Under the pieces are notes generated by a model. The model was not told where the DNA came from. It was given only the letters and a program-made list of their open reading frames with translations, and did not search any database. Positions 34,886 through 47,800 of a stretch of DNA of 64,000 nucleotides are shown piece after piece. The stretch spans positions 3,844,001-3,908,000 of the forward strand of contig JAAXNY010000001.1 in the NCBI GenBank assembly GCA_013420905.1. Reading direction: 5' to 3'. The position numbers and the translations under genes are program-made. Positions within the stretch are counted from its first letter, which is position 1. Every line of letters starts with the position of its first letter. The DNA is from Collybia mongolica. Lineage: Eukaryota; Basidiomycota; Agaricomycetes; Agaricales; Clitocybaceae.

Positions 34886-36393
34886 TTAACCAGGTCTAGG
34901 CCAATTTATGCCCTCGTCTTCATGCCTTCGGGCGCGAGTGACGTCAATATATTGACCAGGCCAGGGTCCTTCACCTAGTCATTGAATCAGGAATGAGAAC
35001 AAATCTAAAAGTTCGGACTTACCGCGATCAATGATGTCTATGTCCCCGTCGTCGTCGTCTTCTTCTTCATCAGGATCCCAGCGATCGAGGAAAGCACCAC
35101 CCGGATTTCTCTCTCGGTCAACAGCAAGGTCCTTCATTAATCGATTCATCGAATCATCTTTCGCATCCCGAAGGGATTTATCACGAAGGGCGCGCGCACG
35201 CTCCAGCTCTGGAACATATTCTCTAACCATGTCCAATCAGCACAAGAAGATGAAAGATATCCCACGGTAGAGCCTACTTTTCGTATTCCTCCCGAGCTCC
35301 TTCGACTGCTTCAAAAAACTCTTTAACACCTTCACCTGTCATACTCGAAACTCCCACAGCCTATTTAAATTTTGGTGGCACGAACGTCGGAAAAATACAA
35401 TCAAATCAAAGGAATTACGAACCTTCAAGTGCTTATAAAACTCATCCAGCACCAGACTCATACTATTCATCAGACTGTTCATATATGTGGGTTCGCCTTC
35501 CGAATCCCTCGCACCATTGTGTGATGCCAGTGCGGCTTGAAATTCTTCGAAATCTTGCATCCAATCTAACGCGAAATTGTGGGGTTGAACATCTATCTTG
35601 TTGAAGACCAAGATGAAGGGAAGTTTTGTCTTGTACAGGATACTAAACAGTCCATGAGAACCGGGTGTTGTAGTAGCCATGCGCACAACCCAGTATTATA
35701 AATGACCAAGTAACAGTGCAGCAAGGTTTGAAGAACGAGGGGCGGGGCGAGAATATTACATACCTGCACGCATAAAGCATGTTCGACATGAAAGTGGCGG
35801 GAGCTGTTGTCCGAGGGGTGTCAATTATGTATGCCACGACAGTAGGTATGGAAGATGCGACGGCATCAGTGATGATTGCTCCAGATGCCGACCATGTAAA
35901 TATTTCGATCTGGCCGGGTGTGTCCAGAATTACATAGCTTGATAGTATTGATGAGCCCGACGTGGGAGATACAGGAAAAAGTGACTTGGCTCACTCAACC
36001 GTGTCCGCACGCTTTTCCACAAGGCCGAGCACTTGGTCGAATTTAGTTGTGAACAAATTGAGAGCAGTTAAGATGCCGCCGTTCGGTCCTAGGTTGTATC
36101 TTGAGTCACAGACCCTGTTTATTACCTATGTCGAGAGAAGTACAGCCTTATACACACTGCTTCATGACCTCCTGGTAGTTCACAGTGTCTCTGATGTCGA
36201 TATTGGCTTCGAAAGGGATATGTGTTACCGCAGGGTCGAGATTGAGGATGTATGGAGGTGAGGGGGGATCCAGGGAGTGCAGATATGAGTTGATCCTTTG
36301 TACAAAAGTAGATTTTCCTGCACCAGCCATGCCAATCGTAATGATTGCTACAGGCTTTTTCTTTGAGGTAGAACTGGATGAGTCCGAGTCCAT
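34886..36393 (-). CDS. gpn1: GPN-loop GTPase 1 (Npa3/XAB1), 368 aa, 7 exons
   Basis: The model 36393-36158, 36099-35995, 35937-35764, 35642-35423, 35360-35278, 35222-35023, 34974-34886 sums to 1107 nt with consistent phase. It encodes the P-loop [10 protein letters not shown], the family-defining GPN motif (YNLGPNGGI), switch sequence [15 protein letters not shown], and the guanine-specificity motif FNKIDV. An acidic, low-complexity tail ([18 protein letters not shown]) and a basic C-terminus ([12 protein letters not shown]) follow. GPN1 pairs with GPN3 and is needed for assembly and nuclear import of RNA polymerase II. An in-frame upstream ATG at 36462 would add 23 residues. I prefer 36393 because the family usually starts a few residues before the Lys-rich segment. 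Confidence 0.94.
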
Positions 36394-37737
36394 GGTGGAT
36401 ATGAATGGTCGTCCTCGGAACCGGACCTGAAAATCTTTGGAAGAGTGACCAGCCTGTGACATAACTAGTTACCCAATGTAGGTGAACAATCTGATCGATC
36501 ACTGATCAAAACCTTTGTTGTCACCAAACTTGGATTCGAACTAGTACCACGTACATACTTAACACTCACCTCACAACTTGGTTCTACCATGGCTGCAGAG
36601 AGAATGCAAGTTCAGTCTCAGCGAGGACGACAGAGCCTGATACATTCGCTACAGGAGAGCACGACTCATGCAGAATTCGGACTTCTACCCGTCTCTGGAA
36701 TCCGAGAAAGACCCAAGGTTTGGACCCATTTCCGGTATACCTGTGGGGGCCATATTCATGAAGAGGTTCATACATTTATAGTTTACAACCAAATCACTAA
36801 AGTTTCTGTCTCTAGAGAAGAATGCAGTAGGATGGACCTCCATTCGAGGCAATTTGCTGGCATTTCGGGAACTATCTCTCTTGGAGCCTTTTCTGTTGTT
36901 CTGTCAGGTGGGTATGAGGACGATAAAGACGAGGGCAACTTTTTGTGAGCTCTTTGTGTTGAATGAGTCACAAAAGCATGGCGTTTATAATTCGTGGGTG
37001 CTAGTACATACACGGGAACAGGTAAAACTGACCACCACCGCTCGATATATGTATATATAAACCTCAATTTTAGGAGGCCAAGATGATCCCTTCAAGGTTT
37101 ACATGGATTAATTTCTCCGTTACCTCGTTCTTCTCACAAAGATTTAGGGCACAGGTCCTCAAACCTCTGACCAGTCGTTTGACCATGCTGATAATCAAGC
37201 ATTGCTGGTAAATATCAGCATTAGGAGGTTGTGCAACGATTTGACGTTGCTTTAGAAATCTGTCGAAACACGGAGACCTGTTCGCGTAATTCGTGGACCA
37301 AACGTTCGCTCTCCGTATGCTCCTACAGAAGGGTAAATAGAACCCACCCCGGATGCGAGGTATATTCACAATCCGTCTTGGTAGGTATCGCTATGATGGT
37401 TTGTACCGCGTGGAGCGGGTGAGTATCAGTTCTCGGCCACTGGCAAGCTAAATGCTCATCGAGTTGCACCTATAGGCATATCTGGCCAAAGGTAAAAGTG
37501 GATACCAAGTCTGTAAATACGACCTTCGGGTGGGTATAATCCCGTTATTGCCAATCGTCGTATGACCTCACAGTCAATTTAGCGGCTGCCGGGGCAAAGC
37601 TCTATTCCTTCTAAGTGAACAGGGTGCTGTCTTTTTTGTTCATCCTCTGCTCACCCCGCTTTCATTCAAGCCCCATTACCTACCCTTACACATTCTTCCA
37701 TCTCAAACCCCAGCGGTATCTTGATTTACACATCACA
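36394..37737. other. Upstream region of gpn1; no gene confidently seen
   Basis: A + frame at 36589-36948 (starting MAAERMQVQSQRGRQSL, 119 aa) and an opposed minus frame at 36584-36775 overlap. Neither has a recognisable domain, so I do not call either. From 37620 to 37735 the + strand is CT-rich, as in fungal 5' UTRs. Confidence 0.35.
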
Positions 37738-38052
37738 ATGGAATACGTTACTCTTTTTCGCCCAGCAAACGGCGCGGCGTTGTATGTGTATTCGGTAAAC
37801 GTTCGTCTGAATCTAAAGGTTAGTAATTTCGAATCCATAGCTGCAGCCGTACCATCCACTATTCACTTGAGTCTATTTGAAAGTACGGATATGGGCAGTT
37901 CAATTTTATCACATATCAGGCAATCTGGCTCCTGCTATCCCGCGTCTCACAATGCCCACAAGGGGTTCACAGATGGACACGATGGCCTTAGAACGTCTCA
38001 GATTCGGTTGGCGGTGGGCCCTCTGAATTCAAAGCGCGTATGTATGGCTTAA
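37738..38052 (+). CDS. Possible small gene, unknown (105 codons)
   Basis: An ATG follows a CT-rich leader and the favourable context CATCACAATGG. The frame reads MEYVTLFRPANGAALYVYSV and continues to a stop at 38052 without recognisable domains. It runs towards the 3' end of the P450 gene. It could be chance or one exon of a longer gene; only the leader and start context support it. Confidence 0.25.
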   Translation: MEYVTLFRPANGAALYVYSVNVRLNLKVSNFESIAAAVPSTIHLSLFESTDMGSSILSHIRQSGSCYPASHNAHKGFTDGHDGLRTSQIRLAVGPLNSKRVCMA

Positions 38053-38311
38053 CGCGGCTCGGTAGACGGTTTCAACAGAAAGTATTAATAAAGGTACTAC
38101 CAAGAAGAAACCGCGCGTCGCGGGGAAAACGACTTTGAGTCGTACGACATGGCCGCCGACCTTAGAAATAGCAGCAGGCGACCATCCACAGCTGTGAAAG
38201 AGTTTGCACGCGCGGCCACCGAGTGTAGCCTTTCTAGATCTGCACCTGATCACCCGGAAAGCTGGGTGGCGTTTATCCGGAAGAAATGGCTCGAGGCCTT
38301 GATGACTTCCT

Positions 38312-40579
38312 TTATATTTGAGCCTTGTGGAATTTTACCCACATCCCTCCCTGTTACAATGAAATAGGTCACAAGGAGGAATAAGGAGAAGGAAGCGCCG
38401 GCGAACTTTCACATAAAGGGTCATGGCAGCGCTCGGCCATATCTTCTCCCATTTCTGTCGGCCTTGCCGATTCTTCCATTTCACTGGTGGTAGGGAGCCC
38501 TCGGGTTGAACTTCGGGAGCCAGCGTAAACCTGTCAAATTGTTGCAGCAACCTGACAAGAAAATAAGAGATTTCATTGTAAGCGTAATTCTGACCGATGC
38601 ACTGCAATAGCATATTACAATATAGAATCAACACATGTGATGAGGACACGTACAATTCGGGGGCCCGCACTAAAGGGTGCAAACATTGAAGGGTTGGCTA
38701 CGAATTTCGCGATACGTTCAGGCTGTAGCCAGCGCTCAGGATCGAATTCATCGGCATCAGAGCCCCAGAGGGCCTTATTCCGCTGAACGATGAGGGGTAG
38801 GTATATAATGGTGGTGCCTCCCGGCATATAAAATGGCATGGAAGCGGTTTCAGACACCGGGTAGGATGGGTCTGAGGGGGGTAAGAGACATGGAGACGCC
38901 CGACTCTCACGGACATTCAAGGGGACAGGAGGGAACAGCCGGAGGGTTTCGTTGATCACTGCTCGCACTGTCATAAACATGGCCATCAGAACAGTGCCAC
39001 TCGTCAGCTCATGGAGATATGAACGCACTATATTTAAGATCTCTGATGCGCTCATATGTCGCAGGCATATGCGGCCCACAGTGTTCTAGAACCTCCGCAC
39101 GAAGCCTCGCCGTGATGTGCGGAACAGTGGCCATAAAATAGGTTATATACGTCAGGACACATGCCGTCTGAATTGGGGAACTATCAAAACATGAGGAAGA
39201 TGATATAACAGAGATTACTAACAGTATCGCGAGCGGCGAGTAACATGCTCAATAGTTCATCACGAATTAAGATAGGATCTAAATTGATAGTCAGTAACTC
39301 AATGTTGACTGCCTTGGTATCAACCCGCCATTAGTGCTCTCAGCCAGGTGTTGCAAAAAGGTTTTATCTTCAGTCGGACTGAAAATTCCAGCTTTTTGAG
39401 TTCTGAGCTTGTCTTCTATAGCATGCTTGACGAGAGGGTCTAGCCAGTCGTGGATGATGTTGACATGGGGCTCCGTTTTGTCTCCGAACAGTTCGAAAAG
39501 AGGCCAAAGATAGCCAATCCGTGCTCTTGTCGTGACAATCTGCTGGGCCATCTCGAAAGCGCCTGAGAAGGTGCCCCAGGAATCTTCTGTGGCTGAACCT
39601 TTCGGGCCCATGGGTGTTTTTCCAGGAACAGGGAATGTGCCAGAGAGTGTGTCAAGGTTCCTCCCGAATAGGAACTCTGATCCAGTATCAATGGTAAAAC
39701 GAGCGTACAGATCTTGAGCTTCGCAAGGCTGATTTAAGTTCGCGAGAGCCGAGAGGATTGATATGGTTCGGGTGGTATGTTTCTCGAAGTTTTCAAAGTC
39801 TGATACTCGGTCGCGAGCAAAGAACGGACGGGCCATAGAGCGATGCTGCCGGAAGATATGTTCCTTCGCAGGAGAGAAGAAAAACTTGGAAACATACCAT
39901 TCTCCAGATCTGGTGAGACGTTTTCAGGGACGGCCATTCTGAAGAAGACTTGTGCAATCATTTACCTCGTCATCACGATTAAATATTCCTTCACCGAGGA
40001 AGGTCTCCCTGCTCAAAATCAAATTCACGCTGTGGCGGGAAGGATAGTTGTTCACTGACATCCGTTCCTTCTGCATCCTCCCTCTCCAAAAGTGATTGAA
40101 ACCAGTGGCGAGGACAAATTTAGCATGTTCTTGATCCATGGATATGATCTAAATTGTCAATTGGTATCATGAGGTTTGATCACTTGTCGCTCACTACACA
40201 CATTATTAGACCAAAGAATTCTGGTGTTAAGTGTCGTACATTGGTACTCCTCAAAAAGTTGAAGATATACGTCAAGCACGTAGCTTGTTTTGAACGCCCG
40301 CAACATCTTGAGGAGTATATCAATGTTTCCGGGCCATTTTCCGACTATCCGGGGTATAGGTTTTGCGCCCAGCTGCCTTGCTTCTCGATCCTGAATAAAT
40401 TTAGAGAGGGTGCCCTTCGACGAAGCCCAGATTACAATAAAAAAGAGGTGGGCAGGGACTGCGAAGAGACCGAGGCGTCTTTGAGCGAAGCTTAGAGCGA
40501 GAGAAAGGACCAGATATGGAAGAAAAATCGTGCGGCATAGATCTAGGCAAAGCCTTACACGGTATCGCGCTGGATTCAT
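38312..40579 (-). CDS. Cytochrome P450, CYP63-like, 593 aa, 10 exons
   Basis: The exons 40579-40202, 40148-40060, 40008-39966, 39909-39898, 39845-39329, 39278-39223, 39167-39029, 38967-38654, 38601-38407, 38350-38312 total 1782 nt and stay in phase. An N-terminal membrane anchor (IFLPYLVLSLALSFA) precedes FVLATGFNHFWRG and FLGEGIFNRDDE. The I-helix has LLAARDTTA, the K-helix INETLRLFPPVP (ExxR), and the haem loop FSAGPRICIGQ with the Cys ligand. CYP63 enzymes hydroxylate alkanes, fatty acids and xenobiotics in white-rot fungi; the substrate here is unknown. Exon 4 is a 12-nt microexon (IWRM). The intron after exon 5 needs a GC donor (39328-39327) to keep the frame. An in-frame ATG at 40696 would extend the N-terminus by 39 residues. 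Confidence 0.92.
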
Positions 40580-40699
40580 GGGAAGTTCAGAAGGGCGGAG
40601 GCAGCTCGAGCTGGGTTTTTTATAGCAAAAATGTCGCAAGGATGCGAGTGAAGCCAGGCCGTGGCTATTAACAAGCGGCAAAGCTTTTTGGAGCATGGC

Positions 40700-42470
40700 G
40701 TTCCTTGAAATACTATCAGACGAATCAGATATCCACTATGGTTGGCAGTGGCAGTGGCATTCCGCCGGGTCAGGCAAATCAGTCACCGTATCCACTCACT
40801 GCTGGCTGAAAGGTGCAAACCTCCATACGTTAGACATATTACAAATACTCCCAAACATCGGTCCCTACCTTCAACCGAGATCCCATCATCGCGCTTTCCC
40901 TTCCCCTTCTTCATTTATTTTCCCTTCGGCGGTCATTCTGCGCTTGTCCAGTATCCTTACTTTTCGAGATTCTTTTTTACCCCTAGAATTTTTTTTTAAT
41001 GTTATATGGTCCGAACATGAAGACCGCTCACAACTCCTGAGACTTTGACTTTGTTTTGCACATACATCAGCAGATTTGAGCACTCGACAGCTACAACAAA
41101 TCGTATGAATGGACCTTCTGATGCAGAGACAATTGCTGACGAGATTTGTGGTGGTAAGCTCATTCTATGGGAGCGATATCACTTGTTTCATCGATCCTCA
41201 TCTATCGAACAGTTTGCTACATCTCATTGGCATGGGATTGTAGATTAGAACTCGTCACCAGGTAAATCCCCTTTATAGTAATTAATACTGATTATACACT
41301 GGCGAGTGTCGCATCTCGAGCGGGCACTGTGCTAAAGTCAGCCCCGTGTTCGCTTCAACTGGACGCATATAGATCTATCAGGTATCTATTATTTTCCTAA
41401 CTGACTGTGCCCTTGATTTATGGTAAGTTGTAACATACACACCCTTTGCACGAAGCGGTGCGTTCAGTCTTCCTGTGGTGTTTTCGGTGAGGCGAACGAA
41501 GGACTTTTTTTTTTCACTTTATGACAACTATATTTTTTGAATAGCTTGGCCAAGCCAAACCATGGACTATGGTTCTCTATCAACGACCGGGTTGCAGAGT
41601 GACGACATGAAGAAAATTCGCCTGTTATCTATGTGACAGAAGATTTGAAATATAGAATTCATTTCACTTACCGAGAGGATAGCAGTCTAGCTGATGGGGG
41701 TTGACGCCCGAAATACAGGAATGTTGGTAAGAATGTAATTGCGTAACGTGACACGGAGGTCGTCGCGTTCTACGCCACATACTCATAGAGCCCGTGAAAA
41801 CGACCGGGGTGGTCCTTGCGCAAACTTATGTGTCGGATCTGGGGTTCTTGCGAATAAAGGTAATTTACGAGGGCGGCTGGCGGGGGGGTTCATATTTGTG
41901 TGATAAAGCCGAGACTGATAGTATAAAATGGGATGAAGACACGTCAAGAGTCGCGGTCCGGCTGAGAGCAGGAGAAAGTGAATCGCTTGGCGTTCGTTCA
42001 TCAGTTCCATGTGTATCGGTTTTCTTCCAGGGAACGAACCATTCTGCAGACGAGAACGAACGTAGAATGCAGAGAAATTTAGCGGAGATTTTTTCCCTGA
42101 GATTCGGGGTTAGAAAGCCCCGAGTAAGATAAAAGTTGCTTACAGGACGATACTATAGGCGAGCTAAGAGTCGGGTGCTTGTGGTGATGAGCCGCCGAGC
42201 ACCGAGCCCCCGATAGTTGCTTACCTTTTCCAGAAATGTCATATGTTATTGCCCCCCTAAATCGTCCAACCTCAGATTCGCAGACAGCAAAGAACTTGAG
42301 AACCACATAGAAATGACTTAGACATAGTGTGCGATGAAATTCTTGTAGAGTTAAGTGGAGGCTTGTCATAATTGGTCCTACATTTGTTCGACTCATCTTT
42401 ATATTACTGAAATGTAGAACCCCAGGGAAGTAAACTTTATTTAAACCAGCGGGGCGCATGGATCCAGATC
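40700..42470. other. No gene confidently seen
   Basis: P450 upstream region and further intergenic DNA. Frames at 40695-41048, 41045-41248 and 41794-42132 (+) lack recognisable domains or good splice-linked partners. T-rich tracts occur at 40988-40998 and 41509-41516. Confidence 0.35.
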
Positions 42471-42473
42471 ATG

Positions 42474-43310
42474 TTATCGCAATGGCTGCTCGCTAGAAGG
42501 CCCGGAACTGGAATCCAGCGCGGCCAGCTGGTCCACCAGGTCCTCCATCACTGATTTCGTGTGTCGGTGGCTTCCCTCATTCGATCCCGTAGTTTCCTCC
42601 GCAGAGGCATTCGTAGATGTCCTTGTGGGGACGAGAACTGTACCCTGCGGTTCGAAACCAGGCGCAATTTTTCGCAACGCGTCGCGTTTCCTCCGTTCCC
42701 TGTCGTTCTCGCGTGTTCGTAGGTAAGCTTCTCGGCGAGCTGCGTGGGCTGCTATCGTAGTCCTCCGAGACGATTCCAAAGTCACAACATGAGGCTCCAG
42801 TGTGAAGGGATAGACAAACTGAAGGTATATTGGCGTGAGGTGCATTGGGGTCTGAGGTGTCATCGTCTAAGTTACTTACATAGTCCGTCACAGAATCTGG
42901 TAACGGATGAATATCGGGAGGAAGTTCAACCTATGACGCCTCAGTTAACATCACCTAAAGCCAAAGTCCGTAATCATAGGGCGTACTGGGCGTGGAACTC
43001 TAAGGCTAGGTGACTTAATGAGGGGTACGTGAGATGCAGAGGCATATTGTGCTTTAGATGTACAACATTTGAGTCCACGTAGTAAGGGTTCAGAGAGATG
43101 ACGAACAATCTGGCATGTTCGAGCTCCACGTCGTACTTGACACAATTCGAGCAATCGGTAGTGGGTCAGTATTAAGAGCAAGAATGAGTACACCAAACTT
43201 TGATCCCCGAAGCAATCAATAATAAACAAACGAAAGTCAAGAAATAACTCACAGTACGGTACACCATGCGGAACACTCAAAGTGAAGTCATAGTTAGGTG
43301 GCTCCTGCGT
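42474..43310 (-). CDS. Conserved basidiomycete protein of unknown function (N-terminus unresolved)
   Basis: Four exons join in phase: 43310-43253, 43135-42987, 42930-42880 and 42818-42474. The product contains VELPPDIHPLPDSVTDY joined to FVYPFTLEPHVVTLESSRR, then a strongly helical, charged segment (AARREAYLRTRENDRERRK, RDALRKIAPGFEP), a Ser/Thr-rich linker, and ends with VMEDLVDQLAALD. The helical block looks like a coiled coil. No known domain was recognised. A start codon could not be fixed. Sequence upstream of 43310 stays open for a while, but the intron that would link it is only 34 nt. The gene lies head-to-head with bud32 and so probably shares its promoter. Confidence 0.6.
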
Positions 43311-43479
43311 CTATTGACCTTTTAATAAGGGCCTCCAGCTTAACTGGGAATCTGTGGGGCAATTGTATAGCGGGCCCACATAAATTTCTGGACAACGTTC
43401 GACCACAACAGTCACAAACACATGCCTTAACTTCACCACTGATTGACTTCAAATCCGCATTATTGGCATCAACGTTGAG

Positions 43480-44596
43480 ATGTCTTCCACCCCTCTTGCC
43501 GCCTTAATTGCGTCTGCTACCCCAATATCCCAAGGTGCAGAAGCTGCAAGTCCCATTCGATCGTCTCGAATGTCACACGTTCTCACGGACGATTGATTCG
43601 ACCGACAGAAAGTCTACAAAGCGAGATTAACGCCTAGCGCACCGCCGATCTTAGTCAAATATCGCTTTCCGAAACAGTACCGACATCCTACCTTAGATGC
43701 CTCATTGACGCGATCGCGTGTTGCAGGCGAGGCTCGAGCGCTACTAAAATGTCTCCGGTATGTTGAGTTTCTGCTGCTGCTCTGCACGGAAGGATTGGTG
43801 TGCTTGTGTCCTTGCGTGGCAGATCATGTCATACGCAACAGCGCCAGCTTATATTTGTCGTGCAATACAGTTCAGGGGTGAATGTTCCAGGCATTCGGAT
43901 GGTAGATGCGGCCGAGGGTGCACTGGGCATTGAGTGGATAGAGGGCACAAGCATCCGGTATTTGCTGCCGGCGGGTGCGGAAGAAGATGAGGAGGAATCT
44001 GGAAACGAAGACTCTTTGGGTGAGACTGTTGATCCTCTCAAGGAATATGGTATCGCTGTCGGTGAGGGTCAACCTACGTGTTTTGTGTTCCGAGGCTTAC
44101 ACTCCCATGGGACAACAGATACCTTGATGATGCTTATTGGAGTTGAACTTGCCAAAATGCACACTGCGGATGTCATCCATGGGGATCTGACCACGTCGAA
44201 CATGATGCTTAGGCGCCCAACTTCCTTTACCTCCCAAGATGTCAATACGCCTACACAGCTGGTCAGTCACCGATTTGACACACGGTTGCCTGTGGCTAAT
44301 CTATCTACCGAAGGTCTTGATTGACTTTGGGTTGTCGTACACGTCCAATTTAGTAGAAGACAAAGCCGTAGATCTTTACGTGCTGGAACGTGCGTTTTCC
44401 TCAACACATCCGGATTCTGAACCATTATTTGCGTCGATCTTGGCCGCATATGCAAAACAGACAGGTAGGGCATGGACTGCTATCGGAAAACGGCTAGATG
44501 ATGGTACGTCACTACCCTCCTATGTCTTCCACCCTTCACTAATTTACATTCGTTTCAGTGCGGCTACGGGGACGAAAGCGCAGTATGGTTGGATGA
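43480..44596 (+). CDS. bud32: KEOPS/EKC complex kinase-ATPase Bud32 (PRPK), 258 aa, 6 exons
   Basis: The model 43480-43549, 43613-43757, 43871-44061, 44119-44261, 44314-44503, 44559-44596 totals 777 nt and closes in phase. It encodes the family hallmarks QGAEAAIYKA (replacing the glycine loop), VKYRFPKQYRHPTLD, the αC-like RVAGEARALLK, MHTADVIHGDLTTSNMML (catalytic loop), VLIDFGLSY (metal-binding Asp), DKAVDLYVLERAF, and the basic C-terminus VRLRGRKRSMVG. Bud32 works with Kae1 to make the t6A modification of tRNAs reading ANN codons, and also affects telomeres and transcription. An acidic insert (EEDEEESGNED) in the N-lobe is longer than in yeast. Length is normal for the family. Confidence 0.95.
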
Positions 44597-44879
44597 AATA
44601 AAAGGGTCTGACTTTCACCTTTCCCATGTCTAGAGTTAATTACAAAGATATTGGTGCATAAATATTCTGTAAACATGGCCAGCTACCCTCGTCCTCGAAC
44701 CGAAGGGTGGGCAAGGCAATGCGGGGACTGGTCCGGAGGTTAATCAGCAATCAGTGTGAGTTCCCACGGTGCCTAGGTTTTGGTGGATTTGTCGTGACGT
44801 TCGGACATTTTATCTATACATAATTTCCCCCGCCCTGTCGCAAGGACGTTAACGGGTAAACTACTTTATTCCTCAGCTT

Positions 44880-47800
44880 ATGGAACAGCAGGAAATATAC
44901 CTTCAACGTCCGTCTACTCCTAAGTCTTCCACTTCTTCCGCCGTTGACTTAACTGGCACGCCTGCTGGAATTATAAGCTCTGCACCGCCATCTCCTTCGC
45001 TTGAGCCTTCCGACAGCAAAAGCTCCTTTTCACGGAGACGAACGAGCTGGGGACAAAGGTTAGTCGACGAAGGGCAGGACCCTTTACGGCTCGACCCGTT
45101 TGAAACATCGAATTCTGCCACAGCGTCATCATCTGGGCTGAGTTCGAGTGGTAAACCATCCTCGCCTGCTGTGGACGACATATTCTCGTCCCCAACTGAT
45201 GATCGGAGCTTTCCTTTCTCTGCACGATACGGGAGCCAACAACGCAACATGAGTATGTATTCCACCTCCCAAGCAGGCCCGTCGACGGCTTCTCTAATCA
45301 CACCTCGCGAATTCGGGTCAGAAGAGGGCCACAGGGAAGATGACGAGGCATACCTGACGGCGAACATGTCGCGAAACGCAACAGAGGAAAGATGGGAGGA
45401 GGACTATAGCACAGATCCTGAACGAGTGACTCCACGCTCCCGTCGACGGACTGTACGTTATAGCGTGTCTCCCTCACCACTCAAGAAGACCGGCACAGCC
45501 ATCAAGTCTATGTCACACAATATACGCCGCGCATCCATACGTGTCGTTAATCTTGCATCCGCGGGCCTGGAGAGTCAGCTTCGGTTGGGGGATGATGACG
45601 TTCCGAGGGGAGGACGCCCTGATGGTGGAGACCAGGGACCATTGTCCGACCTCACAAAGACTCTGCCCATTCGTGGACGAACCCTAGGATGCTTAGGTCC
45701 AGAGAACAGAGCTCGTGTGGCGTTGTTTAATTTCCTGGTGTACTCGTATGTTTTGAACGCCAGTTGGTGGTCATCTTTCTAATGAAATTTGACAGATGGA
45801 CGGAACCTGCTATTCTTGTTTTAATTATTATCAACGCCGTCATTCTAACGGTTCAGGCGTCTCATCCTTCAACGCTTCCAACATCAGATGGTACAGCCAT
45901 CCCACCTTCAGTTCGTGGATATTTTCATACTTGGGAGGACTATGCATTATTTGGACTTTTTATTGTATTTACGTGCGCTCATATGCCTCAGTATTCATAC
46001 TCTAGCTGATAAATGGTTTTTCTTTTAGTCTAGAGGCTTTTGCCCGGATATGTGTATCCGGTTTTCTTTTCGATCCCGATATCACTATGAACACTCTTTT
46101 TCGAGCTCCTTTTGGACGTCGATCGGAACACTTTCCATCGAACCCCGTTGGTGCACCTAACTCTGCAGTCACTCGTTCAGGATCATTATCGCAAAGTTCG
46201 CTGCAACGTGGGAAGTCTATCACCAAGCGACTTGCTGCATTTAAAGGCACTCTCCTGCGCCCTTTTGCCCTCAAAGCCCATGAACCAACATCTCCATATC
46301 CTCAGCCGCCTCTAGGTTCGGAGGCCACCCTTACCAACGCCCCTCCACTCCCATATCATCATATCGGTGACAAGGTACTCACTACAGCCCGTAATGTTCA
46401 TACGGCCATTCGTGACCCTCCCCGTCCGACATTCCTATCAAGAGCGCTACGTTCTGACAATCCCGATACCATTTCACTTCCGTTTCGCCTGAGCATAACC
46501 CATATTCATGATAAAGCTCATCGTCACGTTCCATATCTCAGGCAAAGTTGGAGCCGCATCGATTTCATAGCTATTGTGAGCTTTTGGATCACCTTTACCC
46601 TTGCTATGACCGGACAGGAGCGAGGCACATATCATATTGGCATCTTTAGAGCGCTTAGCGTGATCAGAACTGCCAGACTCTTGACAATCACCTCTGGTAC
46701 AACTGTGAGATATTGTTTCGTCGTCGGCCGTATATAATAGAGCCACTGATACATTCCCCGCAGACCATAATGCATTCTTTAAAAACAGCTCGGCCACTCC
46801 TTGCCCGCGTTGCTTATTTTGTCCTTTTTGCCATGGTATTATTTTCGTAAGGGGACTTGATCATCGCCCTTTTCAACCCTGACGATTCCGTTTAGAATCA
46901 TTGGGGTCCAGTCATTCAAGGGGTCTCTACGACGAACATGCTCATTTGTATCCGGACCTGGGGAGGAAATCCAACTTGACTCTCAATTCTGTGGGGGCTA
47001 TATCGATCCTATTTCGCTTAACGCCAAGGGTTACATACAGCTGAATGGTAACAATGCAGAATTATCGAAAGGCTATATTTGCCCACTTGGCCAGATATGC
47101 CGAGTAAGTGACAACACTGAACCTATCAATACACATGTCTAACATATTTACAGGAACAAGAAAATCCTTCCAAAAATGTGGAGAGTTTCGATGCTATCCA
47201 CTATGCTGCACTACAGGTTGTAATCGTCGCGTCTGCGAATGGGGTCAGTGAATCCTAACTATTCTGGCCGATCGTGTTGACACCTATCCAGTGGTCTCCC
47301 CTGATGTACTCCATGATCGACTCTGAATTCTTCTTCTCGTGTTTCTTCTTTATCATATGCGTCATTGTACTCAACTTCTGGCTCATTAACCTATTTGTTG
47401 CGGTCATAACTAACACGTTCGCTGCCATTCGATCGGAGACAAAGAAGAGCGCCTTTGGTGCAGCACCGTATGTACGTTCCTAACTCCGTGTTTGAAGTCT
47501 CTTATACGTTTCCACAGTCTTGTTCCAATCCCAGACGAACAAGATGATGGATGGTCCATTAATGATCGTCACAAAGGTTCTCGCCAGAACTTAGCCAAGA
47601 CGATCTATGATCATACACAGTGGTGCTGGGTGTTGCTCGCTCTCGCGTCACTTGTCCTTCAGGCCACGCGGTCAGTGGATGTCGATGAAATGCATGAACT
47701 CCTCATGTATTATGGCGAATTGGCCATCACTATCGCCTTTGACGTGGAGATTGTTTTGCGAGTGCTTGCTACATTACCTGATTGGAGGAGTTTTTTCACT

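Noticed and set aside
36589..36948. 119-codon plus ORF upstream of gpn1
   Set aside because: No recognisable domain, overlapped by an equally plausible minus frame, and no splice-linked continuation found.
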